A program made the position numbers and the translations under genes. 64,000 nucleotides of DNA from Hyperoodon ampullatus (lineage: Eukaryota; Chordata; Mammalia; Artiodactyla; Ziphiidae), in contig OX457075.1 of assembly GCA_949752795.1 (NCBI GenBank), forward strand, positions 4,154,001-4,218,000, in the 5' to 3' direction. The notes below the pieces were generated by a model, which was not told where the DNA came from, did not search any database, and saw only the letters and a list, made by a program, of their open reading frames with translations. This document shows, piece after piece, positions 1 through 11,383 of this stretch (the first letter of the stretch is position 1; the number at the start of each line of letters is the position of its first letter).

Positions 1-897
1 TACAGTTCTCGTGAATGAGCGACTGCCTGGGCCCCGAGAATTAACTCTTCCCTTCCCCTGGGTGTCTAGACAGAATCCAGGACAGCGCTCGGCCGCCACC
101 TCCTGGCTCATGGGGCCCCCAGGACGGCCAAGGGTCAGCAGCTGCCCTAGCCATGGCTCTGTGGCAGCAGCCTGGGTGCTGGCCCGGCCATCAGCGAGCA
201 AGCCGACCTCCACCCCTACCCCGCGAACCCTACACACCTGCGGCGAGACCCCTTCCCCCAACAGTCCACGTGCCATGAGCCCTGGGACAAGCCCCAGCCG
301 GTGGGACGGGCGGAGTGTAAATCCAGCAAGAAAAGGCTTCAGAATGGTACCAAAATCCTACTAGTTCCCAACTGAAGGATGGGTGTCCTACAGGCCCTGT
401 CGGACCATTGTCTCTGTTTATGAAAACGCATACCGTAAGGTAAGGAATCATAAGCTCTGTAAGTGCAGGAGTTCATTCGGTACAGACGGGACTTATCAGA
501 GGCATGTTGAGGATGTGGCAAGGTCCCCAGGAACACATGCTTCCCGAGGGCGGTGGAAGTGCATCGCGGTCACACGTCCACCAAACTAGCCACTATCCCT
601 GTGAACAAGGACCCACCCAGGAGGAAAAGGAAAATGGGAGTCCCGGACGGAGACAGACGGTGTCCACTAAGACCCCTGACTCGCTGGTCAACAGACCCGT
701 CCCTAAAGCCGACATTCAAGAACAACAGCTTCGGGAAGAAGGCGGAGGCATTTTTTGACCGTGACAGCTCCAAGGCCCGAAGCAGGTACTTGCCACACCT
801 CCAGGGCACTCTCAGAAGTAAGTGGCTTTTATCAAATCCCCACGTGGCTGTGGGTAAGCCTCTGTCATGCAGTCACCTCACACGCTTATTTTTTTTT

Positions 898-1548
898 CAA
901 CAGCTCTACTGAGCTATAATTCACATTCAATTCATCTGTTTAAAACACACATGTGGGGACTTACTTCCCTGCTGACACAGTGGTTAAGAATCCGCCTGCC
1001 AATGCAGGGGACATGGGTCCCAGCCCTGGTCCGGGAAGATCCCACGTGCCACTGAACAGCCAAACCCATGCGCCACAACTACTGAGCCTGCGCTCTAGAG
1101 CCCGCGAGCCACAACTACTGAACCCGCGTGCCATAACTACTGAAGCCCGTGCGCCTAGAGCCTGTGCTCCGCAACAAGAGAAGCCACCGCAGTGAGAAGC
1201 CCGCATACCGCAATGAAGAGTAGCCCCCGCTCGCCGCAACTAGAGAAAGCCCGCGCGCAGCAACGAAGACCCAACGCAGCCAAAAGTAAATAAATAGATG
1301 AATAAAGCATACATGTTAATGGTTGGGGCGCATTCAGAGTAACGTGGCCAAAGCCACGGTCGGTTTTAGAACACGCTCATCATCCCCCAAAGAAACCCCA
1401 CACCCGTCAGCCGTCACTTCCCGTTTGTCCCCAGCCCCCTCCAGCGCCAGGCAACCACCCGCCTACACTCTGTCTCTACAGATTTAGCTGTCTGGACGTT
1501 TCATCTAAGTGGGATCATACAAGATGTGGCCTTTTGTGATGGCCTCTC
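898..1548 (-). repeat. Old L1 (L1M-like) 3' region, antisense, split by a SINE
   Basis: The stretch around 900-950 (tract of T, then a degraded TTATTGAGATATAATTCACAT-type motif) and the stretch 1307-1548 together resemble the antisense 3' end of an ancient L1. The second half contains the typical run of 'TTTTAGAACA..CATCA.CCCCAAA', then 'CTGGACGTTTCAT' and 'ATCATACAAGATGTGGCC'. A younger SINE at 956-1306 interrupts it. Heavy divergence indicates an old insertion; the subfamily is not determined. Confidence 0.6.
956..1306 (+). mobile_element. Long CHR-type SINE
   Basis: tRNA-Glu-derived head with an A-box-like segment (CACAGTGGTTAAGAATCC) and a degraded B box, followed by the tRNA-unrelated body built of CCACAACTACTGA and GCAACAAGAGAAGCC motifs. 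It ends in an A-rich tail with AATAAA. It sits within an older L1M fragment, with an imperfect duplication near CACACATGT / GCATACATGT. Confidence 0.9.
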
Positions 1549-2305
1549 ACCCCGCACAGTGTTCCCCAGGCTCACCCTGCGGTGGTCCATGCCTGCCTCT
1601 GTGCCAACACTCCCTGGTGCCAGGCAGGCCCTGATGGCCAGGCTGTGCCACATCGTTCACTCACTTTGCTCTCAGAATCCTGATCTCTGGCCTGGATTCA
1701 GAAGCCCTACTGAAGAAGAGCTGACCTCTTTCAAAAACTGTCAACCCTGCTGCTCCTGAACCCATCACTGCAGCTGGACCAGTGAACTTGGGTGGACGTC
1801 CAGCTAATACTTGTCAAGAGTTACGGCGTGTGTCAAGAGACCACTCTTTCTTTAATCGATGTACAAACAGGCTTGAGTTACATCTCATAAGACGTTCCGT
1901 TCTCTACAGCGTGAACTTCCCGCTTCCTCTGCTCTCGAACTGATTTGAATCTGCTTTCGAGTTTCACTTCCCACTAAGCATTCAGACTACAACGTTTTCA
2001 CCCAGGTCTCCAGTAACTTCACCAACAGCCGCTCTGACATGCATCTAGATGCTTGTTTCCAGGTGGGCGGGATCGCACAGGAACCTGGGCTGGGATGCCG
2101 AGATCTACCAATGAGAGAAGACTGACGGCCAGGCTGTAAAAGGAGGCGACGCCGCTGGCAGTGTCCACTGGAGCGTGTGACGTTGCAATGGACAGTGCTT
2201 TATGCAACCATTTCGAAGAAGATACTGCCACGCACGTGTGTTACCTCAGGATGTCTCTGAGAGTTTAAAAATCTGCACCTACTTTAAATTCAATACACAG
2301 AACAG

Positions 2306-2790
2306 TGTATTCGTTTTCTATTGCTGCTACAACAAACTGCCACCAGCTTACTGGCTTAAAACAACACAAATTTATTTCCTGATAGTTCTGGAGGTCAGAA
2401 GTCTGGAAAGTGCCTCGCTGGACTAAAATCAAGATGCGGGCAGGCCGTGTCCCTTTCCGGAGAAGGCACATCCCCGTCCGCCCCAGCTTCTAGAGGCTGC
2501 ATTCATCCCTTGGCTCATTGCCCCTTCCTGCAGCTCAAAGCCATCAGTGACCAGCTGAGTCTTTGTGGTTGCATCACTCTGACACTGACTCTCCGGCCTC
2601 CCTCTTCCACTTTTAATGACCCTTGTGGTTACAGTGGGTCTGCCCAGATCACCCAGGATAATCTTCCCATTTAAGTCAGCTGATTAGCAACCTTAATTCC
2701 CTCTGCCACGTAACCTAATACAGTCACAGGCTCAAGGGGTTAGGATAGGACGCAGACTTTTCGGGAGGCGTCATTATTCTCCCAAGCATA
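2306..2790 (+). repeat. Ancient LTR-like interspersed repeat
   Basis: Begins TGTATTCGTTTTCTATTGCT, continues with GGCTTAAAACAACACAAATT, TTCTGGAGGTCAGAAGTC, ACTCTGACACTGACTCTCC, CTTCCACTTTTAATGACC and TCAGCTGATTAGCAACC, and ends near TTATTCTCCCAAGCATA. This is a well-known old mammalian repeat that I recognise by sequence. I believe it is of LTR/MaLR-ERVL type, but I cannot name the subfamily with confidence. Confidence 0.6.
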
Positions 2791-5364
2791 AACAGTATGC
2801 TTCCTTCATAAAGATAACAGATAAATCAAACCCAAAGGGTTGACTTATTAAGTGACTTAGAAAATATTTTATAGACTCTTACCTGTATATGCTGGGTGAT
2901 TGTAGATAACTGTAGTCTTTTGCCCAACACAAACACTGGAGCTAACACACAGCCATCACCTGGCCCATCCCAGAATCCACAAATAGATTCTGATATTGAA
3001 GACTGATCCGATATTGGTCTCAACAGCCAAACCAAACCTAAAGAGCGAACTTAACGTATGAACACGGAACACATCACAGACTAAGTGGGCACAGGCACCA
3101 ACACTGACTCTGGACAGCTCAGCTTCGTCCTACGGCGGCAGGGGATATCCTGACTTCCTAGGCCTGAGTGTCCCATGCAGACACAGACACAACTTTTCTT
3201 ACCCGGTGGCCCTCTAGGAAGTACTCTAAAACATTCCCGTTTTTCCATGAGTAATGTTTCATTTGAAACAGAAACCCAAAGAGAATGACCTTCCATTGCT
3301 AAAAACATACTGGCTCTGGAAAGCGAAATTCAATTCATTGTAAACAGACTACAAAGATGTTTTTGAAAGTCGGGGGGGGGTGGGGGGCTTGGTTCCCCAG
3401 CAGCAATGACACTCGAGGGCACGGATGACTTTCTCCACTTGGCTCGGAACCTCCCTCTCTCAGCTCAGTTCTCTGGAAACCCAGACTCGGCCCAAACCAT
3501 CGCAGTATCCGACTCCTAGTAAGTTGGGGCAAAATTTAGAAGTGATGTGTATTTTGAGAAAATGGAGAAAGGGGCTCACAGTGGTACCTACATCAAAGGC
3601 AGTTGATTATGAAGGTCCTTTTGAGTGTCTGCGACTCTGCCTTTTGTACAGGAAAACACGAACCTGGCGTATAAACGGGGGTATACTCTGAAGTGAGGGC
3701 GGCAGGGGGCATGCATCCTCAGACTTCTGAGACCATCGGATGGTGTTCTTCTAACGACAAGGGGACATGCACGGGAAGCCGAGAGGTCCCTCCACACACT
3801 CGGTCAGAAAGCCGACTCTTGTTACCACGGCAACCACCCAACAGGCCTCTGTGGTCCAAGAGGGGGATCAGAAATACCTTCCTTGTTCCTCCTCAGGTCC
3901 TCCCTCCAAGATGAGTGTTTCAGGAAGGAGGTGCGAAGCTGGGCCCACAGAGATCCTAGGGACAGAACCCAGGCCTGAGAGTCAGAAGGCCGAGGTCTGG
4001 CCGCAGCTTCACCCCTGATTCAACCCCGGTGACCAGTCTACGCCGAGACGGCTGACTCCACCCAACTCCCTTCGGAGTAAACGCCTAACGGGCACGTCGG
4101 CCTCCAAACCCACCCACAGGGGCTCAGGGGTGAAGCAGGTCAGATCATGATCCCTGTACTCCGCCTGGTGCATGTGCGACCTTGAGCCCATTAGGCCTCT
4201 GGGTCTTTATCCACAAGGTGGAGGCGACCCTACCCCTGCCGGTGCTGTCAGTTAAATGAGACGCAGCATCTGATCCTTGAGGGCCTGGTGCACATTCCCG
4301 CAGCACCGTTCCCTTCCCAGCCCCGTGTAGGCGGTGCTCTCCCCGTCCCACCACCTGCAGTCCACCTCCCGTGAAACCCTGCTTTGAGAAGCCTCCGATC
4401 GCCTCCGGGCATCGACGAGACAGTGCGGGTAAAGCACCCGGCACAACTGGCAATGACATTCCCGATAAACAGGAGCTGTGATTACTTCCTCACGATTTGG
4501 TGCTCATATTTACACTTGATACGTTCCTGAGGATTCACTTTATCCCCTTGACTAGAGCACAGTATGTCAGGGTCACCTCCTTTTTTCCCTGACGGCCTCA
4601 GGCCGGTGCTCAAAGTGTTTAAGGCCTGAAGACACACAGACAGGCTAAAGTGAGCTCAGTGTCATCCAGTGAGGGGACAAGTAGAGCCAGCGCCACTTCT
4701 AGAGGGATAACCGGCGTGTCCTTGGGGACCAGGGCAGCAACTCCCAGCCTTTCCCATCACAGCACACAGAGTAAGTATGTGGTATCTGTGAGGTACCCTG
4801 GGACGTGTCCGGAGGCTTCCAGGGCGTAGCAGCGCCACATCTGGCCCAGACAAGCTGAGAGCAGAGGGGATCGATATCTCAGCTTCTTTCAAATCCGTGT
4901 GGGAGGCTGTGGCCCAGAGCCAGGACTTGAGCCCAGGCTGTGCGACTGCGAGTCCTGAGGTTTCTTCCCCTCGTTCCCGAAGGGGGCTGCAGCTGAGGTC
5001 ACGGAGGTCCCCGCCTCTGCTTCTTCTTCCTTTGTGTTTGACAAACACCTTACTGAAAATATCAGCCCATCTAGCAAGTACTGACCCTTGGGCTGAAGAT
5101 TTAAGGGAGTATCCACACAGCAAGGATTGTCAAGGCCCATGCTTGGTAAGAGAACCAAAAGACTCACGCAGACGGGTGGGGTCATTTGTTGCACTGCCTT
5201 TCCTCCGTGGGAAAGATTCACTTTAGGGTTCTCTGCTTAGCAAGGAAGACTTATATAGTTTGTCATCCAAAGGGGTGTTTTTCCTTTAGTGCTTCAACTG
5301 AACCTGTTCCGGGGTGTCCCTGACCTTGGATCCCCACCTTGGAGAAGCCACAAGCCAGTGGAGG
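2791..5364. other. Intronic sequence without recognised features
   Basis: Mostly unique-looking sequence inside IKBKB intron 2. It includes a G10-T-G6 run at about 3371-3387 and a possible MIR tail near 4420-4490. The several reading frames of 100-150 codons near 4145-5226 overlap on opposite strands and show no recognisable domain, so I treat them as chance. Confidence 0.5.
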
Positions 5365-5600
5365 AGGCATGAGGCTGGGATTCAAACAGATGTAGGTTCA
5401 GAAGATTCCCGCTCCTTTACTTACTAGCTTAGCCTCTCTGAGTAAGGGGTTGACTTCTCTAGGCTGCAGTTTCCTCAGTTATAAAAAGGGAGGAAAGACA
5501 ACAGTACGTTCATTTAGGGTGGTTGAGCAGACTGGAGATAATGCACGTGAAACACCTCGCCCGTGCTGGCATACAGGACGTTCTCAATAAATGATGGGTC
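5365..5600 (+). repeat. MIR-like SINE
   Basis: A diverged MIR pattern: GGATTCAAACAGATG, CTTTACTTACTAGCTTAGCCTC, CAGTTTCCTCAGTTATAAAA, GAGATAATGCACGTGAAA and a TTCTCAATAAATGA end. It abuts the younger SINE at 5603, which used the end of this MIR as its target. Confidence 0.75.
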
Positions 5601-5602
5601 TG

Positions 5603-5970
5603 GACTCCCCTCACGGCGCAGTGGTGAAGAATCCGCCTGCCAGCGCAGGGGGCATGGGTTCGAGCCCTGGCCCGGGAAGATCCCACATGCCGCGGAGCAA
5701 CTAAGCCCTTGCGCCACAACTACTGAGCCTGCGCTCTAGAGCCCGTGAGCCACAACTACTGAGCCCACGTGCCACAAGTACTGAAGCCCGCATGCCTAGA
5801 GCCCATGCTCCGCAACAAGAGAAGCCACCGCAATGAGAAGCCTGCGCACGGCAACGAAGAGTAGCCCCCACTCACCACAACTAGAGAAAGCCCGCGCGCA
5901 GCAACGAAGACCCAACGCAGCCAAAACTTTAAATTAATTAATTAATTAATTTAAAAAATACTGAAAAAAC
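5603..5970 (+). mobile_element. Long CHR-type SINE with perfect TSD
   Basis: A full-length long CHR copy. It has an A box around GGCGCAGTGGTGAAG, a B box GGTTCGAGCCC, the CCACAACTACTGAGCC body and a tail of AATT repeats ending in A6. It is flanked by identical 14-bp duplications AAATGATGGGTCTG at 5589-5602 and 5971-5984, which fixes both boundaries. Its low divergence suggests a fairly recent insertion. Confidence 0.95.
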
Positions 5971-7533
5971 AAATGATGGGTCTGATCATTAGTCTGACTC
6001 ATCTGACTGAGGACACCAAGGCTTAGGCTCCTTTATGCTTCTCCTGTGACGAAGGACAAATATTCTCTCTTGTAGACAAGGTACATGGCATATTAGGAGA
6101 ACGTACACGGTAGTCATGTCGAATATAAGCAATTACTCTGTCCGACTGGAGTTAAGTAACCACCACCCTATCCCAGCTGCTCTCCTCCAGACGTTCTGAA
6201 AGCAGGGGTGTCCCCACCCCGAGAACACGCTCGTGTTCCAATTCTGAACACCGATTAAAGACCCTCCCCTAAGCACCCAGAGCAGCCCAGGGACTTCCCT
6301 CAGGGGGGAACGCCCGGAGGACCTGGAGTGCTTCCTGGACGGAGCCAGGCCCCGGGCCAGTGCTCACGACACACCTGGGAACGCTGGACACCTCTCCCCC
6401 AGCGCCTCACCGTTCACTCCACCCGTGTCCTGCCAATGTCACCCTGAAAAGCTCTTAAATCTGCCCACTTCCCCCCACGTCCACCACCATCAGCCCAGTC
6501 CAATCCCGCACCCGGACTGCTCTAGAAACCTCTTACTTAACTGGTCTCCCCAACCAACGGGGCAGTGCCAGTGGGGGCCCAGTACCGGATCCCGAGAGCT
6601 GACTGCTAATACTCAGGAATTCGGTGAGAAAGGAGGTTAAGCCGCCAGCAGCAAGAGACAAGCCGCGGTGGGAGCCTTCCCGCTGCAGGCGTAGGGGAGT
6701 TTTTTCCGACAGCTGACTTCCCAGCCCAGCACTGCCTCGCCATGTGTTCCTGCAGCCCAAGCGGGGCTCCCTGCAGCAGCCCTTCCGCTCACATTCACCT
6801 GCCATGACCTACCCCTCCCAACCCCCCGGCAGGGGCTCCGAACAGGCCGCGCCCTGGGCCTGGAATCCTCCTCCGGCCTTCTCTGCCCGGCTAGCTTCCA
6901 CCAACCCTCAGGTGTCCGGTCCAGCGCTGCTTCCTTGGGGCAGCCTTCCAGACCCCCTGACGGGCCCCGGCCTCCGGGACAAGGTCTCACTGCACCGGGC
7001 CCCTCTCCTGGGTCGCAGTGATCACAGCTGGGAGCTTACATTTATAACACTTGATGAGCGGCTCCTTCCCTTCTCCAGAAAGGCCTTTAGCCAGGAGTGG
7101 ACGACCCTGTGCACCTACCACACGTGTAACACGAAGAGAGTCTCTGGGGGGGAAAGTGAAAGAAGCCCAAAGCCAGGCAGTGCCCAGGCTGATGAGAACA
7201 CTCCTAGGCAGAAAACCACGCAGCGCGCGAGGCCGCCCGAACGAGCGAGGGTGAAGGGCTCAGCGAGAACCAGCTCCCGTGGGATGAGGGGTCCCGCCGG
7301 CTCCGTGGGAGGTGGTCTACACGGGGTCCTGGAGGCAGGGGCAGAATGCACACAAAGATGTCCAGGAGGGAGGGGCTCGTCCCACACAGGGCTCAGCCGG
7401 GAGCCGACGGGGGAGAGGCAGCGGGGTGGAGGGGCCGCCAACGGGAGGACGAGAGCGCCGCCTTTGGCTTTCTAAAAATTAAGGTTTCTGAACAGGAGAA
7501 GAAACTGGAAAGCAGTAATTCTAGAAAACAAGT

Positions 7534-7534
<1 letters not shown>

Positions 7535-7570
<36 letters not shown>

Positions 7571-7594
7571 CTCTCTGTCTCTCTGTCTCTCTCT
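7535..7594 (+). repeat. (CA)n(CT)n compound microsatellite
   Basis: About 16 CA units run straight into CT/CTGT units. It lies inside IKBKB intron 2 and is probably polymorphic. Confidence 0.97.
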
Positions 7595-8704
7595 CGGGCT
7601 CGCAGCTGTAAAGCCAGAAACAAACTCCGTCTGACAAGCGTATCCCAAGCCCAGAGAGCAGATGGAGGCCACCTGGGGTGAGAGGTGGCAGACACTCGGC
7701 ACATCCTGATAGAACTCTTCCCGCAGGAAACCAAGATGTCTCCAGTTCAGCTGCAGCGGGACACGTGCTATAGTCAAGACTCCAGAAGCCCTGGCCTGTC
7801 TGGGAGCAGCCCGGCCCAGGTCTGCGTGGGGCTGTGGAAGGATCTGACTCTCCTGTCCTGATGCCAGGCCCCTGGCTGCACCCCCTGCCCCACTCCCCCA
7901 ACCCCGTCCCAGCCACAGGGTTTGCTGGAATTGGCGTCTCCTGGGTGAGTGTGAGAATTACCAGCTGCAGGACTGTCCTCTGCCCTCCAGCTTTGGCTCT
8001 CACGTTCCTCCAGGGGCTGCTTCATCCACTCAGAGCTGACAGGGTTCAGGGCAGGGCCTAAAATGTCTCCCAGTTGATACAGGAGGGTGGCTGTCTGAGA
8101 TGGCCCTCTGTGTGGCTGGCCGGGGGCCTGGACGACCCTCCCTGCTGGCTGCAGCCAGGCTCCTGGGAAGCGGTACGAAATTTTCCATCTCGAGTCCAAA
8201 AAGATGCTCGCGGCCCTTGATTACAAAGCAGGAGCCTTCTTCCCTCAGGGGCTCTGGGGTGTCTGAATTTTGGGTCAAGAAACTAGTATTATCTATTTGG
8301 TGAGAGGGGGTTCCCTCAAGCAGTGGTCTCCAAATTGGGTATATGTAGGGGTTTCCCAAGACTGGAATCCAAAAAATAAACACCAAATGAAGCTTTCCTG
8401 ATATTAACCGTACAGCACCGTCCTCAGATCATCTGTCAGGTCACGTGCCGCTTCTGACACTCGAGGGATCCCAAGGAAAATGGGCATTCCACAGGCAGGG
8501 GATGGAGGATGTGCTGCAGGTTCCGTGTGCCCCACTTTGGTAGAATTATGGATGGTATTATCCGATTTTAACAAAATAACTCTCATAAAAGGGACGAATG
8601 GCTTAAAGACACTGCTGTGGAGAATTTCAGTGCATGTAACACCAGTACAAACAGTAATATGGAAGACCTAACGCTTGTGGGGTGAGAAACTCACGTCAGA
8701 CACA

Positions 8705-8800
8705 TAAGGAATAAAAACAATGAGGATCACTTTGTTATCCAGCAGAAACTAACACACAATTGTGAAGCGATCATACTCCAGTGAAGATGTTTAAAACAAA
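8705..8800 (+). mobile_element. L1 3' terminal fragment
   Basis: Resembles the cetartiodactyl L1 3' end: ATCACTTTGTTATCCAGCAG, AACTAACACACAATTGTGAA, ATACTCCAGTGAAGATG and then an A-rich tail. Strongly 5'-truncated. Confidence 0.6.
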
Positions 8801-9000
8801 ACAATCAGGATCTAGCAGAGCTAAAAAGAAATCGGTCCAAAGAATTCAGAACTATAAAAATTATTTGAAATACGGATGTTCACCCACCATCCTTAACGAT
8901 AATTCTCACTTTCGTGTGTCTCTGTATAATTCGTGCTGTGAAGTATTGCAAACAATACTGGGAAGACATCATAATTGGTAAGTACTTAAAATATTTTTTA

Positions 9001-9221
9001 TTTTTTATTTTTTATTTATTTTTTTTTTTGCGGTACGCGGGCCTCTCACTGTTGTGGCCTCTCCCGTTGCGGAGCACAGGCTCCGGATGCGCAGGCTCAG
9101 CGGCCATGGCTCACGGGCCCAGCCGCTCCGCGGCATATGGGATCCTCCCAGACCGGGGCACGAACCCGTATCCCCTGCATCGGCAGGCGGACTCTCAACC
9201 ACTGCGCCACCAGGGAGGCCC
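9001..9221 (-). mobile_element. Short CHR-derived SINE, antisense
   Basis: T-rich start, then GCGGTACGCGGGCCTCTCAC, GGCTCAGCGGCCATGGCTCA and a head ending in the antisense of the tRNA-like A box (CCACTGCGCCACCAGGGAGG). It is flanked by identical 14-bp duplications TAAAATATTTTTTA at 8987-9000 and 9222-9235. Confidence 0.95.
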
Positions 9222-9411
9222 TAAAATATTTTTTAAATTAACTTTTCAAACATTTAAAAATATTTTATTATTTTCACACTGTAGATTTTTCTATTTTTGC
9301 ATGTTTCATAACATGTAATATATTACTACACAAGGTATTAGTAGGTGTTAGTCTAAGGTTAGCATAGATATATAATTTTCAATATATATAACTGAAGCTG
9401 AAAGCTTAAAC

Positions 9412-9436
9412 TTTTTTTTTTTTTTTTTTTTTTTTT
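9412..9436 (+). repeat. Poly(T) tract of about 25 bases
   Basis: Uninterrupted T run not attached to a recognisable retroposon body. It lies near the right end of the possible hAT relic. Confidence 0.8.
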
Positions 9437-9492
9437 ACTATTTATTTAGGTGACACAGTCATTAAAGCTTGGAGACCACTAACCTAGAGTCA

Positions 9493-9777
<285 letters not shown>

Positions 9778-10367
9778 CTGTAAGCAATTTGGCGGTGGGG
9801 GACAAAAAGCGAAGGTTAAGGAAGAATGGAACGCAAGGAGATGGACAAGAGATACTACAGCCCTTCCATGTGAAAGGAGAAAAATCGGAAGTGGTTTTCA
9901 CCTCGTACATAAACCAGGTTGTTTGGTTTGGTTTTGGTTTTGGTAGCCAACTCCGGCCTTTCGCAGCCCCTCCACCGACACCGCCCCCCCCCCCAAGCTG
10001 TATGGAAGCAGCAGGGAGGAGAGTCCCTCAAAGGACGGGGCGCCCCACTGCCCAGGACCTGCAAGGGGATCCCCAGCCGGGACCCCGCCCGGGCGCCCTG
10101 ACCGCTGGCCGGGGCGCCTCCCCTCCCAGCTCCCCGCGGTCCCTGCGTCACCGCGGCGCGGACGAATCACCGCCCCGTCCCGGGCCCCCGCCTCGCGGCC
10201 GCCACCCGGCACCACCCCGCCGGGGCCGGGCTCCGGGGCCTCCCAGCTCCCCCCGCCCAGGAACCCCTGACTCAGAACCCGTCACGGGCGTCTCCGCGAG
10301 CCCCGGAGAGGAGGGGTGGGAGCCCGCCGGACAGGTGACACCGGGGGCGCCCGCCCGAGGGACTCAC
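9778..10367 (-). other. IKBKB: IKBKB intron 1
   Basis: About 590 bp between the exon 1 donor (GTGAGT, at 10367 leftward) and the exon 2 acceptor. Its upstream half is part of the CpG island. The plus-strand reading frame that crosses it is open only because of GC richness. Confidence 0.75.
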
Positions 10368-10480
10368 CTGGCGGCGGGGCGCGGGCGCCACCCAGACGAC
10401 ATTAAAATGCGGGAATCTCAAACCCACCAGCCGAGCGCCACTTCCTCAAACACTTCCTACTCTGACGTCATGGAGCACGT
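10368..10480 (-). other. IKBKB: IKBKB non-coding exon 1 (5' boundary approximate)
   Basis: On the minus strand the sequence ...CGCCGCCAG|GTGAGTC gives a near-perfect splice donor ending the exon at 10368. The transcription start is not visible in the sequence. I place it loosely in the cluster of ETS, CRE and E-box motifs at 10438-10481. Human IKBKB also has a non-coding first exon, with the ATG in exon 2. Confidence 0.65.
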
Positions 10481-10481
10481 G
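10438..10481 (-). promoter_or_regulatory. ETS x2 / CRE / E-box cluster
   Basis: Within 44 bp there are two CACTTCCT sites (10439-10446 and 10451-10458; AGGAAGTG on the minus strand, ETS type), a full palindromic CRE TGACGTCA (10463-10470) and an E-box CACGTG (10476-10481). All three motif classes favour CpG-island start sites, so this is the probable core promoter region of IKBKB. Confidence 0.7.
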
Positions 10482-10884
10482 GGCTGCGGCCTTAAAGGGA
10501 CTGCGCGGCCCAGGCCCCGCCCCGCTCCGCCCGTTGACCAGCCCTAAGAAACGCCAGAGTCCTCTTTAGACTTAGCGACTTCGACCTGAGCGGCTTCTGG
10601 GACAGGGAAGATGAGGATTTCCTCACCTGGCACCCCTGGGGTCAGCCTGACACGCTTCCTAGACTTTGAACTGGGGGAATTTCCCGGCCCCTGCTAGGAC
10701 TGGTTTAGGGCCGGTTTACAAGAATTGCCCTGGGCCTCCTGTTCCCGGGCTGCGCTCCGTGCCCTGTCTGGAGGCTCCTTGGCTCATATCGAGAATGATA
10801 AGTCACACCTGTCGTCCCTAGGAGGAGTGACAGCCCCGTTTCCTCCTTTAAAAAATAAAGAACAAGGGAAAGAATCCAGTAGTG

Positions 10885-10948
10885 TAACACAGAACTGCAG
10901 GTTCAGCCCCAGTGACTAACACAAAACTGCAGGTTCAGCCCCAGTGTC
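10885..10948 (+). repeat. Two-copy 32-bp tandem duplication
   Basis: Two adjacent copies of a 32-bp unit (10885-10916 and 10917-10948), sharing CTGCAGGTTCAGCCCCAGTG and differing at about two positions. It lies about 400 bp upstream of the IKBKB CpG island. Confidence 0.9.
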
Positions 10949-11145
10949 GTCTGGAAATTGTGAGAACAGATGTTAATCGGTCATCTCCTACCTACTTGGC
11001 ATCATAATTAGGTTTTTACTATTGACTTTCTCAGTTCGAGGCCCTCATATTAGCAGACAAAGGAGAGGCCTCTGTGTGTTGGTATATTTACTCAAGCAGG
11101 AAAAAAAAGTATTAAGGGCAACCTGAAGATAATAGCTCACTTTAT

Positions 11146-11368
11146 TTTTATTTTATTTTATTATTATTTTTTTTTTTGGTACGCGGGCCTCTCACTGTTG
11201 TGGCCTCTCCCGTTGCGGAGCACAGACTCCGGACGCGCAGGCTCAGCGGCCATGGCTCACGGGCCCAGCTGCTTCGCGGCATGTGGGATCTTTCCGGACC
11301 GGGGCACGAACCTGTGTCCCCTGCATCGGCAGGCAGACTCCCAACCACTGCGCCACCAGGGAAGCCCC
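11146..11368 (-). mobile_element. Short CHR-derived SINE, antisense
   Basis: T/A-rich tail side first, then GGTACGCGGGCCTCTCACTG through to the antisense tRNA-like head CCACTGCGCCACCAGGGAAG. Perfect 15-bp duplications AATAGCTCACTTTAT flank it at 11131-11145 and 11369-11383. Confidence 0.95.
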
Positions 11369-11383
11369 AATAGCTCACTTTAT

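Larger units (their letters stand above)
8321..9481. mobile_element. Possible hAT-type DNA transposon relic with terminal inverted repeats
   Basis: The left end CAGTGGTCTCCAA (8321-8333) matches the reverse complement of the right end (9469-9481) over 12 consecutive bases, AGTGGTCTCCAA. CAGTGG..-type termini are typical of hAT elements. The 8-bp flanks, CCCTCAAG and ACCTAGAG, agree at 5 of 8 positions, a weak trace of the 8-bp target duplication hATs make. The interior has a short L1 3' end (about 8705-8800) and a SINE (9001-9221). I recognise no transposase coding. Confidence 0.45.
9955..10550 (-). promoter_or_regulatory. IKBKB: CpG island promoter of IKBKB
   Basis: The stretch is very GC-rich with dense CpG (for example around 10130-10390), in contrast to the AT-rich flanks. 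It covers exon 1, most of intron 1 and about 70 bp upstream. No TATA box is placed suitably for the minus-strand start. This is the usual organisation of a housekeeping-type promoter and could fire in both directions. Confidence 0.85.

Noticed and set aside
5603..5700. tRNA-like sequence with A and B boxes
   Set aside because: These are the tRNA-derived heads of CHR SINEs, not tRNA genes: A tails and target duplications are present and no proper acceptor stem closes.
6744..7475. 243-codon plus-strand frame in IKBKB intron 2
   Set aside because: Arg/Gly/Pro-rich low-complexity composition in CpG-rich DNA with an opposing 108-codon frame; no homology recognised.
10331..10340. Plus-strand donor-like ACAG|GTGACA in the CpG island suggesting a divergent transcript
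   Set aside because: Weak donor and no further plus-strand exon seen; divergent promoter RNA is possible but not supported by sequence.
9789..10547. 252-codon plus-strand frame across the CpG island
   Set aside because: Antisense shadow of the IKBKB promoter, exon 1 and intron 1; open because of GC content.
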